DNA of 64,000 nucleotides. Origin: Bryum argenteum. Its lineage: Eukaryota > Streptophyta > Bryopsida > Bryales > Bryaceae. A program made the translations under genes and the position numbers. The notes under the pieces were generated by a model, which saw only the letters and a list, made by a program, of their open reading frames with translations, had not been told where the DNA came from and ran no database searches. Position 1 is the first letter of the stretch. Every line of letters starts with the position of its first letter. This document shows positions 46,006-57,884 of the stretch, one piece after another. The stretch is from assembly GCA_037043015.1 (NCBI GenBank), contig CM073329.1:3364648-3428647 (forward strand), in the 5' to 3' direction.

Positions 46006-46980
46006 GCCTAGGGTTGATAATGACGTGGAAAATCAAAATACACGTCACAGTGGGCGACCGCGGGTGGGCGACCTCGCTAGGCGACTGACGGTCGCACCGG
46101 GGCGAACGTCGGTCGCCTACTGCGATCGCCGATCGCCCTGGCTGCCGCGAGAAGGCGACCGACGGTCCACTATGGAGATCGGCGGTCGCCCTGGCAACCG
46201 CTTCTAGGCGACCTTAGGGGCCAGGACAAAGTGTCCGCGAGCCAATCTGGACCCCTCCTGTTGGGGCGACCGCCGATCCAGGTGATGGGCGAACGTAGCT
46301 CATAGGGCGACCGGCGGTCTACCCTCTAGAAACGAAAGACATGAACTTTGAAGAGCCATAACTTTTTCATTCGGACTATGTTTTTGACGAAATCACTTGG
46401 GTTGGGTCCCAAATTAAGTCTAGTTTAGGTGGTAGAAATTGCACACTCATACAATTAAGTATGAAAAAATGGCATGCATTTTAGTGAAGGGAGTATTTGT
46501 TTCTTGGGTTTTTAAACATTTGGCATGTTTTACCATTGCAAGCCTATTATGTGACATCAAAAAGGTTTTTGCATGATGTGTTTTAGACAAGTGTGATCTT
46601 TAGATGCATCCCACAATCTTTGTAGTTGGAAGTATTTTGATCCAGATAGTTTTAGTATTGGCTCCGCAATGATATTTCTACGATGAAAAAAGTGAAAAAG
46701 TGGATGATTTTTGAAGAGATAGATCTCCTTCAACCATCGTTAGATTTTGAATTTTATTTTAGAATGGATTCCAATTAGAGTGTTGTATTGGTGATAGAAA
46801 CCTCGATTCATTCGAAGATATATTGAAGATAACGTATAATTTGAGTGCTAGGGATCTAGGTTTGGACTGTATTAATTACTTTATAGAATATTTGGCAGTT
46901 CTTATCATTGCAAGGCTACTATTTGAGCCATAGGGAAGTCCAAGATGTATAGGGAAATAGAGAGGGAGAGTAGTATTTAT
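46006..46980 (+). repeat. R repeat copy A (CG-rich head plus AT-rich body)
   Basis: The head (about 46050-46325) is a mosaic of words such as gggcgaccgccgatcc and gcgaacgtcggtcgc with very high CpG content. The body (about 46326-46980) starts acgaaagacatgaactttga and is AT-rich with no coding frame. The same head-body order recurs at 48090 and, inverted, at 49335-50030. A small extra head-like piece (ggcggtcgcctgagc) lies at about 46993-47025. Confidence 0.8.
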
Positions 46981-47029
46981 ACTTTGCCTGGACCGGCGGT
47001 CGCCTGAGCAACCGACGATCGCCTATGTG

Positions 47030-48089
47030 GTTGAATTTATATGGGGATATTTGAATTGCGGGGTTTGAAGCACGGGGGCATATGTAAATATATAAGCAAA
47101 AAGGGAGTGGAAGGGGTGTTGATAACTTTCCTAGGTGATTCATATTGTGTAAAAAATATGGTATAAATCTTAGGGGCACAGGACGAACGAAAGTATTTTT
47201 CCCGAATTTCTAAAAATTAAATAGTCATGTGAAAGTAGGCGGTGTGCGCACATGCATACGAAAACAAAGTGGGGAATGTAATTTGAACATTTGGACTACA
47301 CTAAATAGGTACATTAGTGTTAGATTTTTATAAGATTTGAAAATGCTACAAGTTTTTACTTTTGGGATAAATTTTTTACCAAGAGTATCGATTCCAATAC
47401 TATGTAAGGATCCCCATCTTCACCATTGTAGAGGGTACAAATATTGACTAATAGTAAAAACTTATAGCCTATTTATGTAAATTAGTGTATCTAACACTAA
47501 TCTACCTATTTAGTGTAGGTAATATGGATCATATAAAAATGATGGAACCATCAAAAATATTATAGGACAACCTGTACTAAAAATAAGAAAAAATCCATAA
47601 AGGGGGTAAGGGGACAATTTAAACCCTTAGACTACCTAATGATGACCCTATGGAAATGATGGTGTTATTTAGAAAATCGTGGGGATATGTCAGCTATAGG
47701 TCATCATTTACTTGTAAGTCATTTGAATGAGTAGAATATTGAATGATATACGGAAAATAGATTTGTGGAAAGGGATAACGATTTTAAAACTTGTGTTGAC
47801 TAAAAAATACCTTATAAAAATTATGAAAGAACAAAATTTCCGTAAGAGAAACGTATCTACATGTTATGATTTACTTTGACTTTGTAGGATGCTAAGTAAT
47901 AGAGGAAGTTATACTAAAGGGGGGAGGAGGTGGTTTTATTATTTTCTCTAACCGTATTAAATATATTAAATCATGAAAGAAGCCACATGGAACTTGGATT
48001 TACATGGAAGGAAATACTTGGTGTTAATTTGATTCAACCCTGGCATGGTATAGGATACTTGGTGTTAACTTCATTCAAAACCTCCAAAT
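47030..48089. other. Spacer between R copies with an M-family MITE
   Basis: Apart from the MITE at 47299-47515, this is AT-rich with no gene. Confidence 0.5.
47299..47515 (-). mobile_element. M-family MITE copy 2
   Basis: Left CACTAAATAGGTACATTAGT and right ACTAATCTACCTATTTAGTG are inverted repeats, flanked by TA on both sides. The interior matches the 26928 copy in reverse orientation (accaagagtatcgattccaa; aaggatccccatctt). Length 217 bp. Confidence 0.78.
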
Positions 48090-49180
48090 CGCGCGACCGC
48101 CAATACAGCGGATGGACGAACGTCGGTCGCTAGGGCGACCGCCGATCCAGTTGATGGGCGAACGACGCTGACAGGGCGACCGGCGATCTACGTGATGGGC
48201 AAGCACCCAAGGAGAAAGTGTCCGCGAGCCTCCGCGCACCCCCTCCTGATGGGGCGACCGCCGATCCAACCGATGGGCGAACGTCGGTCGCTAGGGCGAC
48301 CGCCGATCCAGTCGATGGGCGAACGACGCTGACAGGGCGACCGGCGGTCTACGTGATGGGCAAGCACCCAAGGAGAAAGTGTCCGCGAGCCTCCGCGCAC
48401 CCCTCCTGATGGAGCGACCGCCGATAGAGCGGATGGGTGAACGTCGGTCGCTAGGGCGACCGCCGATCCAGGTGCTGGGCGAACGTAGCTCATAGGGCGA
48501 CCGGCGGTCTACCCTCTTCGAACGAAGGACATGAACTTTGAAGAGCCATGACATTTTCATTCGGACTCTGTTTTTGACGAAATTACTTGGGTTGGGCCCC
48601 AAATTAAGTCTAGTTTATGTAGTAAAAATTGCACACTCATACAATTAAGTATGAAAAAATGGCATGCATTTTAGTGAAGGGAGTATTTGTTATTTGGGTT
48701 TTTAAACATTAGGCATGTTTTACCATTGCAAGCCTATTATGTGACATCAAAAAGGTTTTTGCATGATTTTTTTGGACAAGTGTGATCTTTAGATGCATCC
48801 CACAATCTTTGTAGTTGGAAGTATTTTGATCCAAAATATTTTAGTATTGGCTTTGCAATGATATTTCTACGATGAAAAAAGTGAAAAAGTGGATGATTTT
48901 TGAAGAGATAGATCTCCTTCAACCATCGTTAGATTTTGAATTTTTATTTTAGAATGGGTTCCAATTACAGTGTTGTATTGGTGATAGGAACCTCGATCCA
49001 TTCGAAGATATATTGAAGATAAGGTATAATTTGAGTGTAAGGGGTCTATTACTGGACTATATTAATTGTTTTGTTAACTATTTGGCAGTTTTTATCATTG
49101 CAAGACTACTATTCGAGCCATAGGGAAGTGTAAGGTGTATAGGGAAATAGAGAGGGAGAGTAGTATTTATACTTTTCCTA
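48090..49180 (+). repeat. R repeat copy B with tandemly amplified head
   Basis: The head (about 48090-48515) contains a 160/161-bp unit repeated: gaacgtcggtcgctagggcg starts at 48118, 48279 and 48439. The body (48516-49180) is about 90% identical to copy A by eye. Open frames in the head (Arg/Ser/Gly-rich) arise from the repeat and lack start context. Confidence 0.85.
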
Positions 49181-49334
49181 TGTATTTTATATGAAACATG
49201 ATCAAAAGTATTGGCCTATAAGATGAAGGTAAGTAGTTTCTATTAAATACCTAGGATTAATTAAATTTGTTGAAATGGGGTGTGTGTATAAAAGGAGGGA
49301 AGAGATGATTCAATAATGATAAAAACCGCCAAAT

Positions 49335-50030
49335 ATTTTACAAAGTAATTAATATAGTTCAAACCTAGATCCCTAGCACTCAAATTATACGTTATCTTCA
49401 ATATACCTTCGAATGAATCGAGGTTTCTATCACCAATACAACACTCTAATTGGAATCCATTCTAAAATAAAAATTCAAAATCTAACGATGGTTGAAGGAG
49501 ATCTATCTCTTCAAAAATCATCCACTTTTTCACTTTTTTCATCTTAGAAATATCATTGCAAAGCCAATACTAAAACTATCTGGATCAAAATACTTCCAAC
49601 TACAAAGATTGTGGGATGCATCTAAAGATCACACTTGTCTAAAACACATCATGCAAAAACCTTTTTGATGTCACATAATAGGCTTGCAATGGTAAAACAT
49701 GCCTAATGTTTAAAAACCCAAGAAACAAATACTCCCTTCACTAAAATGCATGCCATTTTTTCATACTTAATTGTATAAGTCTGCAATTTTTACCACATAA
49801 ACTAGACTTAATTTGGGACCCAACCCAAGTAATTTCGTCAAAAACAGAGTCCGAATGAAAAAGTTATGGCTCTTCAAAGTTCATGTCCTTCGTTTCTAGA
49901 GGGTAGACCGCCGGTCGCCCTATGAGCTACGTTCGCCCATCACCTGGATCGGCGGTCGCCCATCCGCTGTATTGGCGGTCGCCTAGGGGCGAACGTCGGT
50001 CGCTCATGGGCGATCGTCGGGGGAGGCATT
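49335..50030 (-). repeat. R repeat copy C (inverted)
   Basis: This is the reverse complement of the A and B bodies followed by a short head (about 49905-50030). Its inner end (ctagatccctagcactcaaa) agrees with copy A better than with neighbouring copy B. With B it makes an inverted repeat with arms over 600 bp separated by about 155 bp. Confidence 0.82.
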
Positions 50031-51446
50031 GGCGGGAGGCATTTGAAAATTTTGGCGGGTTAAGTATTAACGCCTTCTAATACAATTAAGAGAAGGGGTT
50101 CGTGCATATATCCTAGTAACAAGTGAGGGAAAAAGTTGCTTGTCAAATTAAAGGGTGATATATAACATATTATAGATTTGGCAAAAAATTGAGTGACCAC
50201 CATATGAAGGTAAATATTATAAGTCGACAACAATAACCATTTACAAACATTCTAATGAACCAATTACTCATAGTAATATTTAACCCATTATTTGTGAATG
50301 ACGTGCAAGTATTTGATATCACTTGCCCATATTATGATGAATAAATCAAACTTAAATATCATGACAGTCAAGATATTTTCAACACTTGTATTTACTACTA
50401 AGACATTATAGGAACTTGAAATAAGCGTACCTTTACTCTACTTGTCTTAGGCTCACTTTACATTGTGGACCCTCAAGATGGATGTTGCTTAGATGTGAGC
50501 CACGAGCCACGAGCCACGAGCACCGAGCAGGAACATGTGAGCGGCGAGCAAGAACATGTGAGCAACGAGCACGAACATGTGAGCAAGTCACTGTTCACAT
50601 GGAAAATTGTTCGTAAGTTCCCTTAAATTAATGAGAAATGAACGACTTTGTAGAAATTGAAACAAGAAACTAGTCTGTGAGAAAGGGGGCCTATAAGCGT
50701 GGAATATTGGAATCCAATGGTAATAGGGTATATAAATTGATAATTTAGGAATCCTTCAAAAACACACATATGAAAGCCACAGGAAATAAAACGTACGAAT
50801 AATAAAAAGGGACCACGAGAAATATCAAAGAGAAAAAATATTAATAAAAACAAATAGAAACACACACATAAGATATGTGATAGAAAAATTTGGAATAAAA
50901 ATTTGGGAACCAAAGATTATAAACAAATAGAAACAAAGGATATCAAACAAAGCAAATGGCAAGTCGAAGGAAAAAAAATTAAAAAAAAAAACGAAAAAAA
51001 TAAAAAAAATAGATATGAACGAAGACTTCCAGAAACAATAATAATGAAAAAAATCCAAACTACGCAAATACAGGTAGAGAAACGGAGGACACATAGAGTA
51101 TGGGTGAAAAAATGAAATAAGATACCCTTAAAAGAAATAAGTGCATAAAGGTGAATATGCTACACATAAGAGAATGGATGGATCTTCAAGAAACTAATGT
51201 GGTTATAGTATATCATATATAACAAGCTCGGGGAATGACAATACATTGAAGATTTCATACATAGAGGCAGTTCTCAAGTACATCAAATATATTAAAACTA
51301 TATTCACACATAGGATGAAATACTTGCCAATTTCTGCAGTCATTAATTGAATTGAATAATAACAAAAATTGCTGCCCTCACTATACTGCTACTTTAAGGT
51401 CTATGAATATCAACTTGCAGAATAGGCTTGCAGTAATTTGAAGGAT
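50031..51446. other. A-rich intergenic DNA and MULE 3' flank
   Basis: A short tandem array lies at 50496-50586 (gagccac units, then three units around gaacatgtgagc(a/g)). From 50760 to 51120 the + strand is very A-rich, which explains the Lys-rich and Phe-rich open frames on the two strands. No gene. The end next to 51447 should include the transposase 3' UTR. Confidence 0.5.
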
Positions 51447-54400
51447 TCACTCTTTCTCAACAATTCCAGCAAGCTCTAGAATCTGCATGACCTCGTTGTA
51501 GGAATATGTAGGCTGGTGAATGAACTTCTCTGTCTCATAGTTCATCTTACATAAGTATTGGAAAACATAATAAAGGTGTTTGCAAGGCACCCACTTCCTA
51601 CTACGCGCTTTAGAGCTCATACCTACAAAGTCTTCACAAGTACATTGTGGAATAGTGCACACTGAAACAAGGTATGCCTTGTCTTTGTCATTGACGATGG
51701 TGATGACCACACCACACCCCGGATTCGGAACCACAGTCACGCCAGTGATGTAGTATCCGTTCATGTGGCCCGTACTCATCCATCTATTCTTGTGATCGGC
51801 GCTAGGGGCATCTGGACTTCGACGACACTTCTTTCCAAACCTGGTACTAGGATGAGCATCCATGTGGTCGGGAGCATGGAATTGCGAACGTGGTATAGGA
51901 ATATTCACCTGAGATTGGAACTTTTGCCGGGGTGACAATGCTTCTTGTTGTTGTAACTGGAACCCGGCATCTTCGAGCTTTAGAACCTCTTCGCGTGTCA
52001 AATTGGTTCCAAACTTCACGGGCCAAGATAGAGGGACGATGGGCCAATCCAAAACAAATGGTCTTTTGCTACCCATAACACAACGATGAATGTCGTCCGG
52101 GCAGAAAAAGAACTCCGCTTCAACATTGCGACCCTTCCTAACATCTTTCTTCATGCCTGTATAGGTTGGTGCTGGAGTGCCATGTGCCCCTTGTGAAATC
52201 TTCGTTCTACACACCTCCCTTGATATGGCTTGAAGCGCTTGACACTGCCTCCCCGAAGACTTGGGAAGTCGAGCAATGTGCCATTGCTTGGGATCACAGT
52301 TCGACTCCATCACCCTTGTCGTGTGAGGAATATGGTGTTGGGGGCTTTTGAGAGACTCCTCAATTCGTTGCTTGGTTGATCTAGTGTTTGGCTTGGGAAT
52401 GGAGTAGTTTACCTTATCTGGGCGATGTGAATCGAACTCAGATCCGGCCGGTAAATCGAGCTTCCTCTTTGTGGAACCAAAAATCTCAGCCCCTTCAAGA
52501 ATAATTGGATGATTAGGGAGATCCCCAGCCCCGGGGAATGACTTCATGGCAGCCGCAATGAGTTTAGGATCGCTGCTGTTTGTTGCTGCCATTAGCATCA
52601 AAGCTGCTTTGTCAGGGCCCTTCCCTCCTTGTCCACCTTTGAGCCATTCACGATAGTTGGTGATCTGCATAAACGCTCGAATCATGTCGTCCATCGTTGC
52701 TTCATAAATGCATTCCATGGTATTGCCGGACTGCATCAACCACTTGTGATGAACGGACTCTGCTAGATTACATGAAGGCATGTCTGCACGTTGTTCCAAT
52801 GTCAAATCCTGCAAATCCGAATGATTTGTGAGTGTCTATTCAAGTGACAATGTGTCGTTTTTGTTGGAAGAAAGAACATGGAGAAAAGATAATTGAACTC
52901 ACCAATATCATTTGGCCGCCCCATTGCCTATATCGATGGTGCCAAAAACCCAACCATTCTGATAAAGATGCCAAAGATTCTTCTATTGCAGCGCCAGAGG
53001 TAGCCCACCATGCACGAATTGCATGGTATTTCTCGTCAGCCTCCCTTTGGGTCTTTGCATCTCTATAATCACGGCAAAGTTGCTTGTGTTGATATTGCAA
53101 CTCTGGTTTGATGTACTTTGTCGTATATTTATCAAGGTTTGCAGACCAATGATAAAAGAAGGTACGTTCACGTCCCTCCATAGGCTCATCGGGTTTACCT
53201 GATCCATACACCTTTCTGACCGCAATCCAATTCGCTTGGGCACTATCTGCCATGAATCCTTTGAAGTTGACATTCAAAACGCCATTCTCGGCCATAACCT
53301 TGTTAAGGTTCTCCCAAAAGAGAATCTGAGCAACCGCATCTTCAGATTGCATATCGCAGCAGGCAATTGTCATTACCTTGCAGTAATTAGTGTCGTAGAC
53401 ATGGCATGCCAACGTCGTCCACTCTTTCACTCGTTTGACGTTGTCAAACATAATCCATGCATCTTGGAGGTTTCCTCCCGCCTGCATACGCTTCACGAGG
53501 TCCACCCCACTCCCTTCCAGGTCCACAGACATCTTGAAAATGAACACCTTGTCGTCACATTGTCCTGGGAATCGATTATCATGCACGAACTTGAAGTGGG
53601 GATTCTTCTTGAGGTCGATAATCCCCTCCATAGGGGCACGCGAGGATTTCACAAGGCGTCTTGAAGCAGAGACAATGTTCCTACAATTAGGAGAGGCAAG
53701 TGGGGCAAAGCGATCGATGATTGATTCGAGACTATGATGTTTTTCTCTTGGAGTTGGTGTTTTGAACAAAAAATCTGCTAAGAAGTTCTTACTCGCTGCC
53801 ATTTGAATGGCAGAGTTCGTCGCCTTTGGAGTTCGTGACACTTCAGACGCCACAAACTCATACGTGAGATCTAATGAGTCCCGGCATACGCCTTCAGCCA
53901 CTGGATGATTGTGATGGCCGAGATGAATAAATGCATGGTGCATTTCGGGATTGGCAGAAGTAACATGGTACAGTTGGGCATTACAGAGGGCTAAGCAGGA
54001 AGGTGGTGTTAGACAAACCTTACACATGAAGGTAGATTTTAGGGGAGGGGGGCCACCGACATGGAATTGAGAATGAGTGATACATCCCTTTGTGTATTGT
54101 TCCGGACACCGCCATTTCGGAAAAGATACTCGCAGGAGTCGGTTTCACATTGTAGATGTCCAGCGCAAACGGAGCGTCGGAATATGAGGGAGCAATCGTT
54201 CCTGATGTTAGAGGTCTTGGTTGTGCACCACGGTTTGCCGTCATAAACCTTGTCCATCCCGTCTAGGCTCTTGCCGTATGTTGCAGGCAATCCACTTGGT
54301 AAAGGCGGAAGCAAGAAAATAACGTCCCCATCGTAAGTGGTGGGGATGTACTTGACTTCTTCGACCCTGATATTGTCAAAGTTAATGTCTGATAGCGCGG

Positions 54401-55016
54401 ATTGGGAACGGGGGCGAACAGCAGTCGCCTTCAAGGCATCTAACATGGATATGTGTTTGACGGAGAATGTGGGACTACGGGGTGGCCTAGCTACACTACT
54501 TGATGTTGTCCTTGGGAGTGGCAAGTTGATGTTGTTACGTACAACACTTGACGACGGGGTTCGTTTGAAAGGAAACGGACATGTGCTCGTTAGATCGATT
54601 GTTGGAACTATGTCATCATCGGAATCACTAAGTAGCGTGATTGGCTCTGTGTCTGGCTCAATCTTCACTCGCGCAGGACCCGCAGGTGGGGTGAGGAGGA
54701 CAGTGGAGGTGACAGAAGCTGGAGTGAGGCACACTGTAGATCCTTGCAATGTTGAGCTCGAGTAGCCAAATACTTTGTAAGACCCTGCTGATAGCATCCA
54801 ACCTACAGAATCACCTTGCCTACTCTTCAATTGCAGAACAGTCTCCACTACATCATCGACATCAGATGTAAGCTCTTGTTCAACATACATCCTACCCATC
54901 TGAAGACCAAACTTTGCCTCCAAGATCAATTCGTCCACAAAGACCTTTCCATCTTCGCCAAGAGGAAAAGTGAAGGGGATACCAAATCCGTTTGCACGTA
55001 TGGACACCATCATCAA
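51447..55016 (-). pseudogene. MULE (Mutator-like) transposase with GCM-like and SWIM zinc fingers, one frameshift
   Basis: Mutator-like transposases cut and paste DNA elements. Reading minus-strand: the N-terminal part (55016 to about 54100) ends in a GCM/WRKY-like finger (KPWCTTKTSNIRNDCSLIFR, CAGHLQCETDSCEYLFRNGG). It continues in another frame from about 54100 (FHVGGPPPLKSTFMCKVC, then LGHHNHPVAEGVCRDS). The MULE catalytic core follows (WIMFDNVKRVKEWTTLACHV; GFMADSAQANWIAVRKVYG). An intron 52904-52807 joins in phase 0, and the C-terminus has the SWIM finger (CTCEDF ... VPCKH). The frame change near 54085 looks like a one-base deletion, because conserved finger residues continue across it without splice consensus; it could also be a sequence error. 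Near 54600 are two SUMO-interacting-like stretches (ITLLSDSDDD, PTIDLTS). Terminal inverted repeats were not found. Confidence 0.82.
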
Positions 55017-55351
55017 AGAAGGGGAGCAAGCACAATATGTCTACCTTAGAAGGTACACTAATTGCAAAGAGGCATTCAGTTATTCGATTAACCTTATGTA
55101 GCTTAACAATGACAATGCGACTACGAGATGAAATTGTGGTTGATTAATGTCGGAAAGAATGAAGAATTAAATTATCTTTTAGTTCATTGTTTTGCGGTTG
55201 TCGAGAGATTTGATTATAGTATGGATAAATAGGCATCCGTTGTCGACTAATTTCACGATGGAATGTACAGCCATCTAGCGACATGGAATAGATTACGTCA
55301 AGATACTTTCGGAGTTGTACTTCTAAAACGTATGTAATTAATTGTCGCATA
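55017..55351. promoter_or_regulatory. MULE transposase upstream region
   Basis: AT-rich DNA between the transposase start and the 316-bp tandem repeats. Likely contains its promoter. No gene. Confidence 0.4.
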
Positions 55352-56610
55352 GAAATAACTCATTCAGCAAGAATAGAGAAGCCGCCAAGAACCCAAGTGG
55401 TGTACTTAAAATAAGTCCAGAGTATAAAGTATTGATAGCTTATTAAAGCAATTTAGTAAGGGTAACTTTCTGTGCCCAATATTAATAGCGCAATCGCATC
55501 TAGAATGATAAAATTGTACTCCGCCGTTTATCGAAGATATGCTTACTAAAATAGAAGATATAATTCAAAATAAAGTTATATATTAGTTGGGTTAACTAAA
55601 TTATTTTTTAGAAAGGTTTTAGTAGTGGACAGTATGTGTTCATGTGAAGTGATTAATTGTCACATGGAAATAACTCATTCAGCAAGAATAGAGAAGCCGT
55701 TGGGATTTAGGAACCCAAGTGGTGTACTCAAAATAAGTCCAGAGTATAAAGTATTGATAGCTTATTAAAGCAATTTGGTAAGGGTCACTTTCTGTGGTCG
55801 ATAATAGTAGCGCAATCGCATCTAAAATGATAAAATTGTACTCCGCCGTTTATCAAAGAATTGCTTACTAAAAGAGAAGATATAATTCAAAATAAAGTTA
55901 TATACATTAGTTGGGTTGACTAAATTATTTTTTGAAAGGTTTTAGTAATCGACAGTATGTATTTATGTGAAGTGATTAATTGTCACATGGAAATAACTCA
56001 TTTAGCAAGAATAGAGAAGCCGTTGGGAACCCAAGTGGTGTACTTAAAATAAGTCCAAAGTATAAAGTGTTGATAGATTATTAAAGCAATTTGGTAAGGG
56101 TCACTTACTGTGCTCAATAATAGTAGCGCAATCGCATCTAAAATGATAAAATTGTACTCCGCCGTTTATCAAAGAATTGCTTACTAAAAGAGAAGATATA
56201 ATTCAAAATAAAGTTATATACATTAGTTGGGTTGACTAAATTATTTTTTGAAAGGTTTTAGTAGTGGACAGTATGTATTCATGTGAAGTGATTAATTGTC
56301 ACATGGAAATAACTCGTTTAGCAAGAATAGAGAAGCCGTTGGGAACCCAAGTGGTGTACTTAAAATAAGTCCAAAGTATAAAGTGTTGATAGATTATTAA
56401 AGCGATTTGGTAAGGGTCACTTTCTGTGCTCAATAATAGTAGCCCAATTGGATCTAGAATGATAAAATTGTACTCCGCCTTTTATCGAAGATATGCATAC
56501 TAAAAGAGAAGATATAATTCAAAATAAAGTTATATGTATTAGTTGGGTTAACTAATTTATTTTTTTGAAAGGTTTTAATAGTCGACACTATGTGTTCATG
56601 TGAAGTGGTT
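55352..56610. repeat. Tandem array, about 316-bp unit, four copies
   Basis: Units starting gaaataactc(a/g)tt(c/t)agc begin at 55352, 55667, 55990 and 56306 (periods 315, 323 and 316). Shared landmarks include cccaagtggtgtac, gtaagggt(a/c)act, tactccgcc and agttgggtt(a/g)acta. The middle two are most alike, as expected from unequal exchange. The array lies exactly between the divergent transposase and + strand genes. Confidence 0.92.
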
Positions 56611-56698
56611 AAAGAGGCATGGAATGTTGAGGTACAGATGGTATAGAGAGAAGCAACGTGTTTTTAAGTGAGATAGGGTCCTTAGAGATCGTCTACAC

Positions 56699-57250
56699 AT
56701 GAAGGAGGGTGGAGCGCCTTCACCCTCTACTTATGTGACACCTAAGAGGAGGAGGAAACCAGAGGCAACAAACTGGACGAATAGGAGAGCGAGACATAGG
56801 AGAGTAGCTGATAAGGAAGTTTATGAAGAGTGTCTCGTTCAGTACGCACCCGTGAAGAGACAAGGGGATGGGCTGCCATTTCCGACCAAGTTCTATAGCA
56901 TTCGTAAACTCATTCTAGATCCTAGAGTTGAGAGGGAAGAAGAGCGTAGTGTGGATCTCGTTGTCGAGCGTCAACAACACGAGGTAGTTTGCAGTGAGGG
57001 AGGACGTGGAGAGATGATGAGAGGTTTAGTATTGGAGTGTGATCGAACAATGGAGTCACCTCAGCCTTCCTTTGGTAAAAAGGATTCTCGTTCAGTGGAG
57101 ATAAATTCTCAATCCGGTGGCGAATGTCAATCGGAAGAAGTAAGTCCACTATTTTCACCATAAAAATCCGTAATGAATATGGATATGTGTCTTCTAAATT
57201 AATGTATTTTTTAGTAATACTTGGTGCAGGTAGCTGAAATACCGTATTAA
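56699..57250 (+). CDS. Small two-exon gene of unknown function, 153 aa
   Basis: Exon 1 is 56699-57139, ending at consensus GAA|GTAAGT; exon 2 is 57230-57250 after TTGGTGCAG, coding only VAEIPY and the stop. Both sides are phase 0. The first 40 residues are strongly basic (TPKRRRKPEATNWTNRRARH), suitable for nuclear or DNA/RNA binding. The rest is charged with Glu/Arg runs, ending in a Ser-rich acidic tail. It lies about 90 bp beyond the tandem array and points away from the transposase. No family recognised. It could alternatively be the first exon of the ParB-like gene downstream, through a different splice. Confidence 0.5.
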
Positions 57251-57884
57251 CTCGTACTAAGGATTGATAGACTGTGAGTTCTTTATTGAATCTTTGATTG
57301 GTGCAAGTGTAACCAAGATAGACCCGGTCTTAGGGGTGGATTTTGCAATTTCGAACTATATGAAACCATAAAACTTGAACGCAACTTTTGGGCGACAATT
57401 AAAGGTATTCATGTATATTGATATGTAAAAACCTAGACTTATCAAAAAGATTCAATATTGAACATGTTGAACGGTTTTTCTTTATCTCCAAATTAAATAT
57501 GAGAATTCAAATTGTCTCAATGTAATAAATATCGCCATATAAATAGTAAAGAATGAACATGTATATATAAAATGCGCTCCCTACATTTCCATTGACAGTT
57601 TGTATGTGTAACACATCAATGAAAGTCCAGTGTTTTTTGTCCCTCTGAGAATAAGTTATAAAAATATCTGGCATTTGGTGAAGTGATTCTTCATATGCTG
57701 ACGAAATGATTTATAATCCTCCAGCTGATGAGGCCAGACCCACTTCCACCAATCAAAGTGCCTCCTTCTACTGGTTGAATAGTCCATTGGAATTTTTTTC
57801 TCCTTTCTAAATCTAGCTTAGATCTAGGGTTATCTTCATTGCTTACGAATATTGCCTATCTTCATTGCTGTCGCAGAATTTCAA
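57251..57884 (+). other. AT-rich spacer
   Basis: No coding sequence seen. An acceptor-like pyrimidine stretch and TCGCAG precede 57874-57885, where the Gly/Glu-rich frame of the next gene becomes open. A telo-box-like ctagggtt is at about 57824-57831. Confidence 0.4.

Noticed and set aside
48075-48602. Arg/Ser/Gly-rich minus-strand frames near 48.1-48.6 kb
   Set aside because: Arise from CG-rich R-repeat heads; the same peptide appears in several frames because of the 160-bp duplication.
46006-50030. R repeats as LTRs of one retrotransposon
   Set aside because: Copies A and B are direct but no internal retroelement genes lie between them, there is no TG/CA end pair, and copy C is inverted.
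50623-51115. Phe-rich and Lys-rich frames on opposite strands
   Set aside because: Consequence of the A-rich strand; no membrane-protein or coiled-coil pattern beyond composition.
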